Source of the DNA: Thalassotalea ponticola
GTDB taxonomy: Bacteria; Pseudomonadota; Gammaproteobacteria; Enterobacterales; Alteromonadaceae
NCBI RefSeq assembly: GCF_041379045.1
Contig: NZ_CP166871.1
Location: forward strand, 744,001-808,000
DNA length: 64,000 nt
Direction: 5' to 3'
The translations under genes were made by a program, and so were the position numbers. Every line of letters begins with the position of its first letter. Positions within the stretch are counted from its first letter, which is position 1. The notes beneath the pieces are model-generated. The model ran no database searches, had not been told where the DNA came from, and worked only from the letters and a program-made list of their open reading frames with translations. This document shows, piece by piece, positions 35,880 through 44,867 of the stretch.

Positions 35880-38800
35880 TTACTTGATGCGACGACCAGC
35901 GATTAAGCCCGCCATAGCAATGAGTAACCAGAACATGCTACCACCAGAGCTCTTTGACTCAGGCTCTTCTTTATCAGCCAACTGAGGATATTCACAGCTG
36001 CCGTCATCTTGGTTAGCATTGGCGTCAAAGTTGTTTGCAGTACTGTCGGTACAACCTTTTTCGATACCATCCGAAATTACGGTTAGCATGAAGCTAGTTG
36101 ATGCAGAGTCACCTGCGTGCTCAATGTCACGTACCGTTACAGTTACCTCAGTTTCACCGTGGAAATCAGCATTCGGAATAAGGTTGAACATGTCGCCGTC
36201 AACTTCAGCAGAGATACCTTCACCAGTAACTTCAATGGTGTTTGGCACTTTGTTGCCATCAACGTAGAACACTTCAATACCGTCAATGCGACCATTTTCT
36301 TCAACACTCATGTCTTCGATATCGGCAATTTTTAAGTTGCCGTTTACGGTGATTTCATGAGTTAGCGCAACGCTATCTTGACCTTCAAGGTCATAGTCGA
36401 AGCTGATCGCTTTGGTTAGGCCTGTCGCTTGTGGTTGCACTGCAACTTTAAACGATAGTTCGATTTCACTTTGCTCAGGACCCACGTAGTCAAAACATAC
36501 CACTAAGTCGTCTTCAAGTACTTCATCTAGGTTATCAAAACCTAGTACTTTTGATAAGTAGCCGTCTTTTGGACCTGCGCCACGAGCAAATGGTGAATCA
36601 AAACCTTCAATCATTACAACACCTTGGGCAACATCAGCACCTAGGTTGTCGTATGCATAGATGATTTCAGGCATACCTTGATGGTAGTCAATACCACTGC
36701 GCAAGATCATTTGGAAATCAAACTCATCGCCAGTGTACTTATCTTTGACGTTATCAAACTCTAGGAACACTAGGTCACCTAAGTCTGGACGTTCTGCTGC
36801 GTATTGGCTAGCAATGGTTAAACCACGAGGATCTTCCCAGTGACGCATGTAATCCATGGTGAAACTACCACGCCAGAACGGTGCTAATGACTCGTATAAG
36901 AAACCTGGACCGCGATGCGCGCCCATTAACCACCACGCTTCATTAAACTGCATGGCACCAACCGCATGCATGCGCATGTAGCCAGCATTTTCTTGGTTGT
37001 ACACTTTAAAGCTTGCGTCTTGGTTCCAGAACAACCAGTTAATTGGCACGTCATAAGCGCTTTGATGATCACCAACCATCCACTCAGCATTTGGTTGAAT
37101 TCTAAATTCACCAAATAAGTCAATGTAGCCACCTGTTGAGTACTCATCAATGAGTGGTGTATGACATTGTGCGTCGGTTAAGTTCGTAGTCATCACATAA
37201 TCACGCTCAACATGGCGCGTTGATAACTGAGTACCAGTTAAGGTTAAGCCATTTTCAGTCGCCACAATCGCATCTTGAATTGCTTCATGGTTACTGCGAA
37301 TGGTGCTTGGTGCTAAACGCAAACCCTCAGGCAAGTTGATGGCAAGGTTGTAGTTGCGATCATCTGACTCTAAGTTTGCCGCCAGTTTCATGGTCACATC
37401 TAACACGTCTAATGCTTTGGCATTGGTTTGGCTAACTTCCCATTTAACAGCATCGCCCATACGAGTTAGGTTTAGAGCGGTAAAACCAAGTGTACCTTCG
37501 GCACCTTCTGTGTTACCTAGGTCAAAACCACCGTAGTATTTCTCACCTTCTTTTGAATCTGGAATATTCCAACTAATGGTTAGCGGATAATCGCCGTTAC
37601 CATCGTGAGATTCAGAGGCTGTTACCGTAATATGACCATTGTCTGTTTGTCCGTCGACAACAGCAATGCCGGTTTCAACATACAGGTCTTCATCGTAGTT
37701 TAACCCTGTTGCAATGGTCGCAACCCAATAGTTACCTGCTTCTGGATTAAGCAAATTACAATGGTTTGTTTCGGTCATTGAACTTGATAAACAAACGATT
37801 TCGTCTCTGTATTCTGATAGCATGGTCGCACCATTGGCGCGATCTTCTTCAGAAGGGGCGAAACCACCGTTGCCATTTTTGTCTAAACCAATAGCAATCA
37901 TTGGAGAAGGGCTAACTAAGCGAGGGTTTTTATCAGTAAACGCATCGCTGTAGACAACTTTTTGTACTTCAGCAACTAGGCGCTTTGCACCCTCTGGAAC
38001 GACAACTGAATTAATATCCCAGCCTTTTGCAACGTCTTCTTCCCACACAAATGGACCGACTACAACAAGGTCTGCAGCGTGAACTTCTGGTTTAACTAAA
38101 CCAAAGTAACGCGGCGTTAATTGAGAGTAGTTATCGGTGTTCACATAAATGGTGTCAGAACCTTGATCGCGAGTAATGTCAATATCGTGCGATAGTGGCA
38201 ATTGACGGGTTACGTTAGCGGCCACAATTGGCATGTGTACATCAGGTGCATTGGCATTGTCTTCAGTTAGAATAACTTGACCGTTAAAGATCATTTCATT
38301 ATTTAACTCAACATCCCATGTGTCGCCAGGTTCATTTGGTTCTACTTTTGCTTGAATGATATCAGGCAGTGACGCACGAACAACAATGGCTTGAGTCTCA
38401 CCGGCTTTTAACGTAAACGAGCTTGGCGAAACGCTGATTTCAACGCCTTCTTCTTTACCTACACCCGTTACCGTCCAGCTGCCGTCTTTGGTAGCTTTTA
38501 CGGTACGCATCCAAGTACAAGTGCGCTCACATTCCATTTCAACCATAGATGGTAGGTTTAACCAATTGTCGTAGCCACCGTTGCGCGGATTTGCATTTAG
38601 GTAGTTTTCAATGGTTTCATCCATGACCAAACCGGTGTTGTTTGCACGCGTCACATCAATAGAACCAGCACCCGCCATAAAGTTGAAGTATGGCTCTACA
38701 CGGTCGAAACCATTGCTTAACCAGACATCGCCAGCTGTTAACATCAGTGCAGACTGAATTTCAGCCGGAGTCCAATCAGGGTGAGTTTGGCTAAGTAGCG

Positions 38801-40895
38801 TCATTGCACCGGCAACGTGTGGTGATGCCATTGATGTACCACTTAAGAAGGTCCAATCAGATGCTGATGGATATTGTGTAAATGGCTGATCATCAGCGTT
38901 GGCAGCGTAAATTTGTACCCCTGGTGCAACCAAATCTGGTACCAAGGTATTATTGGTTCGGCTTGGCCCCATAGAACTAAATGGCGCTAAGTTGTTGGCC
39001 ATGTTTTCATCGAGGTAGTACTCGTTTGTCGCTGCGTTGATGGTTGCTTTAGCAGCCCCAGCAGTGGCGTTGTTGATCCAGTTTTCAAGGTTCCAACGCG
39101 CGTTAGATGCAACGTTGATTCCTGGTATAACAAACTTGTCAGCGACCGTTTGCTGGTTCCACATGGTGTTCAACAAGACGATACCACCAGCGCCACCAGC
39201 AGCAACGTTTTTCGCTTTGTCTACACGGGCAATATCACCGCGCTCACACACAACGATTTGCTCTGCGGTAAACGTTCCCTCTGGGAATGGTACGTTACAT
39301 GAGTAAGCACTATAACCGTCGTTTAGATCAGGGTCGGCAACGCTTGAGGCGAGGATAAACTCACCGCTAATTTGCTCGGTAAAGCCTTTACCTTCAATGT
39401 CTGACCATGGCAGAGTCCAACTCGCACCGTCACTTTCAAAGTTTGATATAGCAGTTTTACCTACTTCTAAAACGCGGTCATGGCTGGTTGCACCAACCGT
39501 AGTTACCCAAGGTGAACTGTGGTCAGCAGACCAAAAATTTGGACCTGAGTTACCCGCTGCTGTGGCCACCGAAATACCAGCTTCACGCGCTGACAAAAAG
39601 GCAAGCTCCATAGGGTCGTCCCACGGGAACGCTTCACTGCCACCAATTGAGAAGTTAATGGTATCAACACCGTCAGCGATGGCGTCTTCAAATGCCGATA
39701 AAATCGCTGATTCTGGACAGCCGGCGTAGTAGTCTCCACCACCACCTGGCCAACATACTTGATAAGAGATCACGTGAGCGCGCGGAGCGACACCCGATGT
39801 TTTTTCAAAGTTAAACGGTAAGTCAACACCGTCACTGGTGGCTTGACCGTCGAAGGTTTGTAGTGGCGTGTTTTCAACCACATTACCTGCGGCGGTACTG
39901 GCTACGTGTGATCCGTGACCGTTGTAATCTTCACCATTGGCTGGACGGATCATCTCCTGTTGCCAAGGCCATTCTTGGAACTCAGGCGCCGAATACACAT
40001 CTGTGATTTCAGAGTATGAACGAACACCGATCAGTTTATCGTTACACAAGGTTGGGTCTTCAACACAGTCACCGACGAATACGCCAGCACCGAATGGGTT
40101 GGTTTTACTGTATTCTTCATCACCAGCAAAGGCTACGTGGTCAGTATTGATGCCGGTATCGATGATACCCACTACCATACCTTCACCTTTTGCGCCGATG
40201 CCGTCGTCGGTTTGGCTACCGTCCCAAATGCGATCCGCACCGATAAACTCAGGGCCTCGGTCGGTGCGCAGTTCGAAAATACGGTTTGGGGTAATGCGTT
40301 TTACACCCGGTTGCTGTGCCATAAGCATGGCATCTTGTTGGTTCATTTCAACAAGCATCGCGTTGTTGGCAAGGGTGTAGCGTTTTTGTACGTTAATTGC
40401 AGCACCTGCGTTTTGTACGCGACTAATGAAGCTGTCTTGTTGGCGTGTTAAGTAATTCTTGTAATCAACCGCGGCGGCTGATTTTACATTAACGCGGCCT
40501 TTGGCAAGCAGTGAACGGTTTTGTGGGGCAACGGTTGGCGTTAAGCCATCGATACCACCGGTATAACTTGCTAGAGGCTCATCATTGAGTTGCACGATGT
40601 AATGACGTTTACCACTGACACCTTGCTCTGGTTGAAAGATCTCTTCAGGCGTGCGTTTGTTAATCGCTTGGTTTAGCGTACCCACTTTTCCTACGAACAC
40701 ATTGCCTTGCAGAAAGTCTTGGCGCTGTTTGGTGACCGCTTCAATATCTTCGGCGGTAAACGTTGGTTCGTAGAAGCTTGTTCCTTCGATTTTTTTTACT
40801 CCTGGCTCCGCAATAACGACACCGCTGGTGCCGACATACATCGCCGTCAGAGTAGCTATTATACTCTTCTGAAATAGCTTATTCTTGTGATTCAT
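35880..40895 (-). CDS. Giant secreted subtilisin-like serine protease (S8) with GlyGly-CTERM tail
   Basis: 1671 residues. Signal peptide (about 1-29); inhibitor I9-like propeptide (about 95-210). The S8 domain has catalytic Asp246 ('GIIDTGIN'), His327 ('NGHGSHVAS'), oxyanion Asn449 ('AAGNSG') and Ser688 ('SGTSMASPHVAG'), with a PA-domain insertion (about 510-625, 'AAGGAGGIVLLN'). A long C-terminal region is beta-rich and includes an Ig/cadherin-like part (about 1535-1620) and a 'GCTDSTANNF...DDGSC' motif (about 1625-1645). It ends in GGS, a hydrophobic helix and GRRIK: a GlyGly-CTERM signal, normally processed by rhombosortase for surface anchoring or type II-linked release. Degrades extracellular protein by inference. 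Monocistronic, own terminator. Confidence 0.93.
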   Translation of the reverse strand: MNHKNKLFQKSIIATLTAMYVGTSGVVIAEPGVKKIEGTSFYEPTFTAEDIEAVTKQRQDFLQGNVFVGKVGTLNQAINKRTPEEIFQPEQGVSGKRHYIVQLNDEPLASYTGGIDGLTPTVAPQNRSLLAKGRVNVKSAAAVDYKNYLTRQQDSFISRVQNAGAAINVQKRYTLANNAMLVEMNQQDAMLMAQQPGVKRITPNRIFELRTDRGPEFIGADRIWDGSQTDDGIGAKGEGMVVGIIDTGINTDHVAFAGDEEYSKTNPFGAGVFVGDCVEDPTLCNDKLIGVRSYSEITDVYSAPEFQEWPWQQEMIRPANGEDYNGHGSHVASTAAGNVVENTPLQTFDGQATSDGVDLPFNFEKTSGVAPRAHVISYQVCWPGGGGDYYAGCPESAILSAFEDAIADGVDTINFSIGGSEAFPWDDPMELAFLSAREAGISVATAAGNSGPNFWSADHSSPWVTTVGATSHDRVLEVGKTAISNFESDGASWTLPWSDIEGKGFTEQISGEFILASSVADPDLNDGYSAYSCNVPFPEGTFTAEQIVVCERGDIARVDKAKNVAAGGAGGIVLLNTMWNQQTVADKFVIPGINVASNARWNLENWINNATAGAAKATINAATNEYYLDENMANNLAPFSSMGPSRTNNTLVPDLVAPGVQIYAANADDQPFTQYPSASDWTFLSGTSMASPHVAGAMTLLSQTHPDWTPAEIQSALMLTAGDVWLSNGFDRVEPYFNFMAGAGSIDVTRANNTGLVMDETIENYLNANPRNGGYDNWLNLPSMVEMECERTCTWMRTVKATKDGSWTVTGVGKEEGVEISVSPSSFTLKAGETQAIVVRASLPDIIQAKVEPNEPGDTWDVELNNEMIFNGQVILTEDNANAPDVHMPIVAANVTRQLPLSHDIDITRDQGSDTIYVNTDNYSQLTPRYFGLVKPEVHAADLVVVGPFVWEEDVAKGWDINSVVVPEGAKRLVAEVQKVVYSDAFTDKNPRLVSPSPMIAIGLDKNGNGGFAPSEEDRANGATMLSEYRDEIVCLSSSMTETNHCNLLNPEAGNYWVATIATGLNYDEDLYVETGIAVVDGQTDNGHITVTASESHDGNGDYPLTISWNIPDSKEGEKYYGGFDLGNTEGAEGTLGFTALNLTRMGDAVKWEVSQTNAKALDVLDVTMKLAANLESDDRNYNLAINLPEGLRLAPSTIRSNHEAIQDAIVATENGLTLTGTQLSTRHVERDYVMTTNLTDAQCHTPLIDEYSTGGYIDLFGEFRIQPNAEWMVGDHQSAYDVPINWLFWNQDASFKVYNQENAGYMRMHAVGAMQFNEAWWLMGAHRGPGFLYESLAPFWRGSFTMDYMRHWEDPRGLTIASQYAAERPDLGDLVFLEFDNVKDKYTGDEFDFQMILRSGIDYHQGMPEIIYAYDNLGADVAQGVVMIEGFDSPFARGAGPKDGYLSKVLGFDNLDEVLEDDLVVCFDYVGPEQSEIELSFKVAVQPQATGLTKAISFDYDLEGQDSVALTHEITVNGNLKIADIEDMSVEENGRIDGIEVFYVDGNKVPNTIEVTGEGISAEVDGDMFNLIPNADFHGETEVTVTVRDIEHAGDSASTSFMLTVISDGIEKGCTDSTANNFDANANQDDGSCEYPQLADKEEPESKSSGGSMFWLLIAMAGLIAGRRIK

Positions 40896-41408
40896 ATAAT
40901 TTAACTTCTTAATATATTTTGGAGTTGAATATTCAGCATGGGCAAGGAGCTAGGCATAAATCCTATTGTGTAGCGAAAAACCAACCTAGTGAGAATTGAG
41001 AGGTTGATTAGTAGATAAACAATCCTTGTCCAACATTCCATCACAGATAACCACAGTACATATAAGGGTTCAATAAAGGTGTTAAAAAAATATTTTGCTA
41101 TTGTTGCTTTTTTGTAACCGGTAATTTACTGGTTTGTTGGTTTTTTGTGCGCCTGGGCGGGTTTGAGTAGGTCTGGTTATCGGTAAGGCTGGTTATTAAA
41201 AAGCACTCTTGATAGGACGGCTTGATGCAAAAGACAGCTTAATAAGAGGCTAGCGCCTCGCTCCCATGATAAGGCAAATGAGGCGAAGCCTAAACCAACA
41301 GACGCGACAATAAACACGTTTTAAAAGCCGCGCCGACTTTTTCTCGGAATGATATCGATTGATGGCAACAATCGATAGTTCGGCTGACAACGTGCTCAAT
41401 CTATTGAC
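40896..41408. other. Gene-free interval upstream of the S8 protease
   Basis: No supported gene on either strand. It holds the protease promoter region at the left (A+T-rich, SD-like GGAG-free). An imperfect hairpin (arms 41247-41259 and 41280-41291) lacks a T-run and could mark the 3' end of the DUF3833 transcript. Confidence 0.4.
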
Positions 41409-41945
41409 TTAATCTGTCACTTTATCAAAAAATATGGTGACTTTGGCGACCGTGATACCAAATTTTTTAATATGCGCAATGTTCATCATATGATTGTCAT
41501 CGATAAGGAACATTTGATCGTCAAAGGTTACTTCGTATTGCGTGTCATCAACGGGTAAAATCATCCGGTACTGCCAGCGAAGATACGAGCCTTGTCCCTC
41601 GCCTACCGCCTCACCGATAATATCATCGGCTCGCCCTTGGTAGGTTTGTTCGCCAGTGCGTTGTACCACCCAACGACGAAATTGTTTTTCACCATCATCG
41701 TAAACAAAATCTTCGTCTAACGTGCCGACGTCTCCCTCCCAGCTGGCATCAATGTCGACGGTAAAGCGACGCACCATGTCGTCACTAAAGTTTGTAACGA
41801 GGCCGTATCCAATGATTTTACCGTTAAAAAATTGCTCCAATTTAAACTCGGGGGTGGTGGTGCGATAATGATTAGTGTCGTTTGAGCAACTGAGTAACGC
41901 CATAGCAGTTGCGATCATAAAGAGTGTTCGAAGAATTTGTGTCAT
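41409..41945 (-). CDS. DUF3833 family lipoprotein
   Basis: 178 residues: signal peptide with lipobox LLSC (Cys about 20), then a lipocalin-like beta barrel region with the DUF3833 patterns 'FFNGKIIGYGLV' (about 40), 'DGEKQFRRWVV', 'GEAVGEGQGSYLRW' and 'DDQMFLIDDNHMMN'. In other Gammaproteobacteria DUF3833 genes sit in the photo-oxidative-stress cluster with cyclopropane-fatty-acid-synthase-like genes and DUF2878. Here it follows the chalcone-isomerase-like and DUF2878 genes. A role in envelope lipid chemistry is inferred from that association. Confidence 0.85.
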   Translation of the reverse strand: MTQILRTLFMIATAMALLSCSNDTNHYRTTTPEFKLEQFFNGKIIGYGLVTNFSDDMVRRFTVDIDASWEGDVGTLDEDFVYDDGEKQFRRWVVQRTGEQTYQGRADDIIGEAVGEGQGSYLRWQYRMILPVDDTQYEVTFDDQMFLIDDNHMMNIAHIKKFGITVAKVTIFFDKVTD

Positions 41946-41973
41946 TGGGGTTCCCTTGGTAAATTTTTACCGG

Positions 41974-42474
41974 CTAGCTTTTGCCGGTTAGTTTGGCCAT
42001 TAATTCAGGCCGCGTACTTTGCTCCGACAGCCAAATAGCGAGAAATTGATTCAGTTGTATACTCGGCTCAAATTGATGTATTCGCTCGCCATTAAACAAC
42101 AAGCTACCTTGGTTTTGTTGGCTGAGAATCAGGGTCAGCGAGTCTCCCTTTTGCAAATTGGGAAAAATGCGATACAAATCAGCTATCCACGCTTTGTTGT
42201 CAGGGTGTCGAAACCCCATTTTGCGCCATTGCTTCGCCGTTTCTTTGGCTAAATCTTCGCCTTTGATATCCAAATAGTAGGTCAAATCTAGCTTGAGTGG
42301 ACCTTTGATGCCATTAAAGGTGCCTGATTCTGTGTATAATCGCGCTTTGTACACATCCCAAAACAAAACTTCGAGTTTGGCCTTGCCGACCTCTTGCCAG
42401 GCGATCTCGTTAGCATGACCTGCCGAGGCAAGAACCAACAGTACAGTTAATATGATGTGACGTGCGATTTGCAT
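41974..42474 (-). CDS. Chalcone isomerase-like exported protein
   Basis: About 166 residues when started at ATG 42474: signal peptide (about 1-21), then 'VGKAKLEVLFWDVYKARLYTESGTF' (about 28-52) and 'KLDLTYYLDIKGEDLAKETAKQW' (about 58-80). This is the chalcone-isomerase-like fold found in bacterial periplasmic proteins (not plant-type activity). The frame stays open to 42561 in the body of the DUF2878 gene, but the signal peptide fixes the start. It overlaps the end of DUF2878 by 28 bases, so translation is probably coupled. Fatty-acid binding is known for plant relatives; function here unknown. Confidence 0.82.
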   Translation of the reverse strand: MQIARHIILTVLLVLASAGHANEIAWQEVGKAKLEVLFWDVYKARLYTESGTFNGIKGPLKLDLTYYLDIKGEDLAKETAKQWRKMGFRHPDNKAWIADLYRIFPNLQKGDSLTLILSQQNQGSLLFNGERIHQFEPSIQLNQFLAIWLSEQSTRPELMAKLTGKS

Positions 42475-42944
42475 TTTTCTCTCCGAATCAGTTGATGAAA
42501 CATTGGTAAGGCAACAAACCAAAATGAGAAGAAAATCAGCAGCTGTGGCATTGCTGACCAATCGATAGTCACCGCGTCAAGCTTGTGCGCTGCCCAATAA
42601 CTACTCGGCCCCGAAACCAATCCAAGTAGCGCATATTGCCAAATTTTGAGTGGTTTGAAATAAAAGAATATGCCACAAAAGTAGGCGAACGCTGCCCACA
42701 AGGTGACCAAAACATAAGCTGGGACGTTTGTTGGATCAAACACCATAAAGCCAGAGGCGACTAACATCGCGTCAACGGCTAAGCCAATGGCGAAAATCAA
42801 CAGAACCGGACGCGGGCTAGGTCGACACGTTTGCGGAATACACGCCCACAGAGCAGCAAGTGTAAATGCGAGTATCGGCATTTTAGCTAACACAGCGGTC
42901 AACCAAATGATGTTAAATAAAAGCGAGTTAATCAATAAGCCCAT
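42447..42944 (-). CDS. DUF2878 family membrane protein
   Basis: 165 residues with five hydrophobic segments, matching DUF2878: 'NIIWLTAVLAK' near the start, 'AIGLAVDAMLVASGFMVFDP' (about 52-71), and 'GPSSYWAAHKLDAV' (about 111-124). Inner-membrane protein of unknown function, found with DUF3833 and chalcone-isomerase-like genes in several Gammaproteobacteria. First gene of the three-gene operon; start ATG 42944. Confidence 0.83.
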   Translation of the reverse strand: MGLLINSLLFNIIWLTAVLAKMPILAFTLAALWACIPQTCRPSPRPVLLIFAIGLAVDAMLVASGFMVFDPTNVPAYVLVTLWAAFAYFCGIFFYFKPLKIWQYALLGLVSGPSSYWAAHKLDAVTIDWSAMPQLLIFFSFWFVALPMFHQLIRREKCKSHVTSY

Positions 42945-43243
42945 GGTCGAATAGGATAAGTCATGGCAACGTTAATTGTTATACGCACTGCTAACTGATT
43001 TAGATGACTATAGCGGTTAAATTTACAGTTTCTGTCAGAACGAGCTTTGACTATGTAAGTGGTGGCGCTTGCTGCAGAGCCATCGAGGGAAATAAAGAGA
43101 ACAGTTGGCGCTTGTATCAGTACTGCGTCGCTAACAAAAACTCGCTAATAAAAACGTCGTAATGGAAACGAGTTAGCTAAAACTCATCAGCTCATGTACT
43201 GTTATCGGTTAATTTGTTTGTGGGTAAATCGCACAATACGCGT

Positions 43244-43861
43244 TTAGATGGTGTTTAAGTAACGCTGATATAAGGTGGTCACTCGCTCGACATAAACTCG
43301 AGTTTCGGGGTAGGGTGGAATGCCCTTGTACTTGGCTACTGCGCCTTCACCGGCATTATATGCGGCGGCAATAAGTGTTATTTTACCTTTGAACTTTTTC
43401 ATGAGGTGAGCAAGGTGCTTGGTACCACCGGCGATATTTTGATCGGCATTAAAGCTGTCAACAACGCCAAGCTGTGCTGCCGTTTTGGGCATCAGTTGCA
43501 TTAAACCGACCGCTCCTGCTTTTGATACGGCGTCTGCTTTAAAGTGTGATTCGGCATGAATAATTGCTCGAACTAGCGCTTCGTTAACGTGATATTTTTG
43601 CGCTTCTCGTTTGACTTGTTGAGCATATGGCTTGCGGTAAAGCGGTGTGGTTTGCCAATCAACTGTAGATCGGGTTTTACAGGCGTAGCAATCGTTGCGA
43701 ACAATTTCAAACGGCCCTTGAGCGGGCTGAACGTCAGAAAAGCTAGGGATACCGTTGCGCTGGTATTTATAAATTTTAGTCGAGGTTTGCTCAGCATGGC
43801 TGTTAGTCACTGCCATGACCAGAAAAGCAGCGATTGTTAAACGCTTTTTACCTATTATCAT
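43244..43861 (-). CDS. Lytic transglycosylase (Slt family) with N-terminal DUF4124-like region
   Basis: 205 residues: signal peptide (about 1-23), then a short 'KIYKYQRNGIPSFSD' segment (about 29-43) resembling DUF4124. The Slt domain (about 88-195) has the catalytic Glu104 in 'IIHAESHFKADA', 'SKAGAVGLMQLMPKTA' and 'AAYNAGEGAV'. It cleaves peptidoglycan glycan strands with anhydro-MurNAc formation in the periplasm. Two Cys in 'CYACK' (about 58-61) may form a disulphide. Standalone gene; ATG 43861. Confidence 0.92.
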   Translation of the reverse strand: MIIGKKRLTIAAFLVMAVTNSHAEQTSTKIYKYQRNGIPSFSDVQPAQGPFEIVRNDCYACKTRSTVDWQTTPLYRKPYAQQVKREAQKYHVNEALVRAIIHAESHFKADAVSKAGAVGLMQLMPKTAAQLGVVDSFNADQNIAGGTKHLAHLMKKFKGKITLIAAAYNAGEGAVAKYKGIPPYPETRVYVERVTTLYQRYLNTI

Positions 43862-44000
43862 AACGACGTATTGTTATTGTTATTAGTTGACGATCTCAAG
43901 CCAGTATACTGGATTGTCGGTAATAATTACAGTTGGTAACAACTTGCGCAATCGCGAGAAACCATGTTTTTTTTTCGCTGGCGGTGTAAGTTAGCTCGGC

Positions 44001-44189
44001 TTATTGACCTTGGTTCACGCCTTTTTTGTCGCTTTGTTTGGCGAGCTTGCTTTGGTAGTCGCGAAGCACAATGTGTAATGCGTTAATCGCAAGCTGCTCG
44101 TCAATGTTATTTTGTTCGAGTAGCTGGATTATATCAATGGCGAGTTTTACGTCATCAGGCGCGTTGTCAATCATACTCTGATCATCCAT
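44001..44189 (-). CDS. ybaM: YbaM-like small protein (DUF2496)
   Basis: About 62 residues. 'NAPDDVKLAIDIIQLLEQNNIDEQLAINALHIVLRDYQSKL' (about 8-48) is the YbaM/DUF2496 core (E. coli YbaM has the same order of residues). A hydrophilic tail follows. Function unknown. ATG 44189 is preferred to the upstream TTG 44231; ATG 44174 is also possible. No partner gene; strong family resemblance despite small size. Confidence 0.8.
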   Translation of the reverse strand: MDDQSMIDNAPDDVKLAIDIIQLLEQNNIDEQLAINALHIVLRDYQSKLAKQSDKKGVNQGQ

Positions 44190-44265
44190 AGTGCGGTTAC
44201 TGTTATCTGAAAGTGCGTTATTTAGCGCCAAATAGCTAAATTGATAAAAAGAGCAATGCAGTTAC

Positions 44266-44400
44266 TAGGGCGTGTTGAACTTTGCTGCCCCAAGGGTTCT
44301 GCCTAAATTCTCCCTGCTCTGTAATATCTGACATTTACATAGATGGCTATGCTGCTTGACAGCTATTTTGATCAGAAATCATTTAGCTTGAACAAAATTT
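44266..44400. mobile_element. Possible remnant of an IS end or MITE
   Basis: Begins TAGGGCGTGTTGAACTTTGC, a type of sequence I associate with short repeats and insertion-element ends in marine Gammaproteobacteria. No transposase and no clear second end is seen in the following 300 bases. Low confidence. Confidence 0.2.
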
Positions 44401-44609
44401 GTACCTCAAATGTCAACACGTCCTCGTGTAACGTCAGTGTATCACAGTTAACAACACTTGGTGACAATCCCAGCGACGAAGTTCACGTTAACGAGAACGC
44501 GGCAACTCGCGTTAACAAATCTCCCGTGTCATGCGCTAAGCAATAGCATTGACTACGATTTAGACTAAACTAAGAATCACTGCATATTTTCAAGCTAAAA
44601 GGAGCGTTT

Positions 44610-44783
44610 ATGCAAGAGGTTATCTTAGCGACAGTCGCCGGGTTTGTAGTCGGGATCTTGTTTTCATTTCTAAAATTGCCGATTCCAGCTCCGCCCGTGT
44701 TACCGGGGGTCATGGGGATTGTCGGTGTGTATTTAGGCGGACTGGTGTACCTGTGGATTGCTGAGAAGTTTTTCACCGGCTAG
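44610..44783 (+). CDS. XapX domain-containing small membrane protein
   Basis: 57 residues, easily overlooked. Starts MQEVILATVAGFVVGILF with two hydrophobic helices around 'LKLPIPAPPVLPGVMGIVGVYLG', the hallmark of XapX proteins. The ribosome-binding site AAAGGAGCG is strong. XapX proteins are found near xanthosine or nitrogen-metabolism genes in some bacteria; function is unknown. The opposite strand carries an unlikely reading frame across the same bases, which I reject. Confidence 0.8.
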   Translation: MQEVILATVAGFVVGILFSFLKLPIPAPPVLPGVMGIVGVYLGGLVYLWIAEKFFTG

Positions 44784-44867
44784 CTAACCAAGGTGCAGTG
44801 TGAATATCGTTGATTAGGTCGCAACTTTCGACTTGCTCATTGTGGTGAAATGCCGATAACCTTTTTT

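Noticed and set aside
44570..44776. Minus-strand frame over the XapX gene
   Set aside because: Pro/Thr/Asn-rich antisense of a gene with strong SD and conserved motif.
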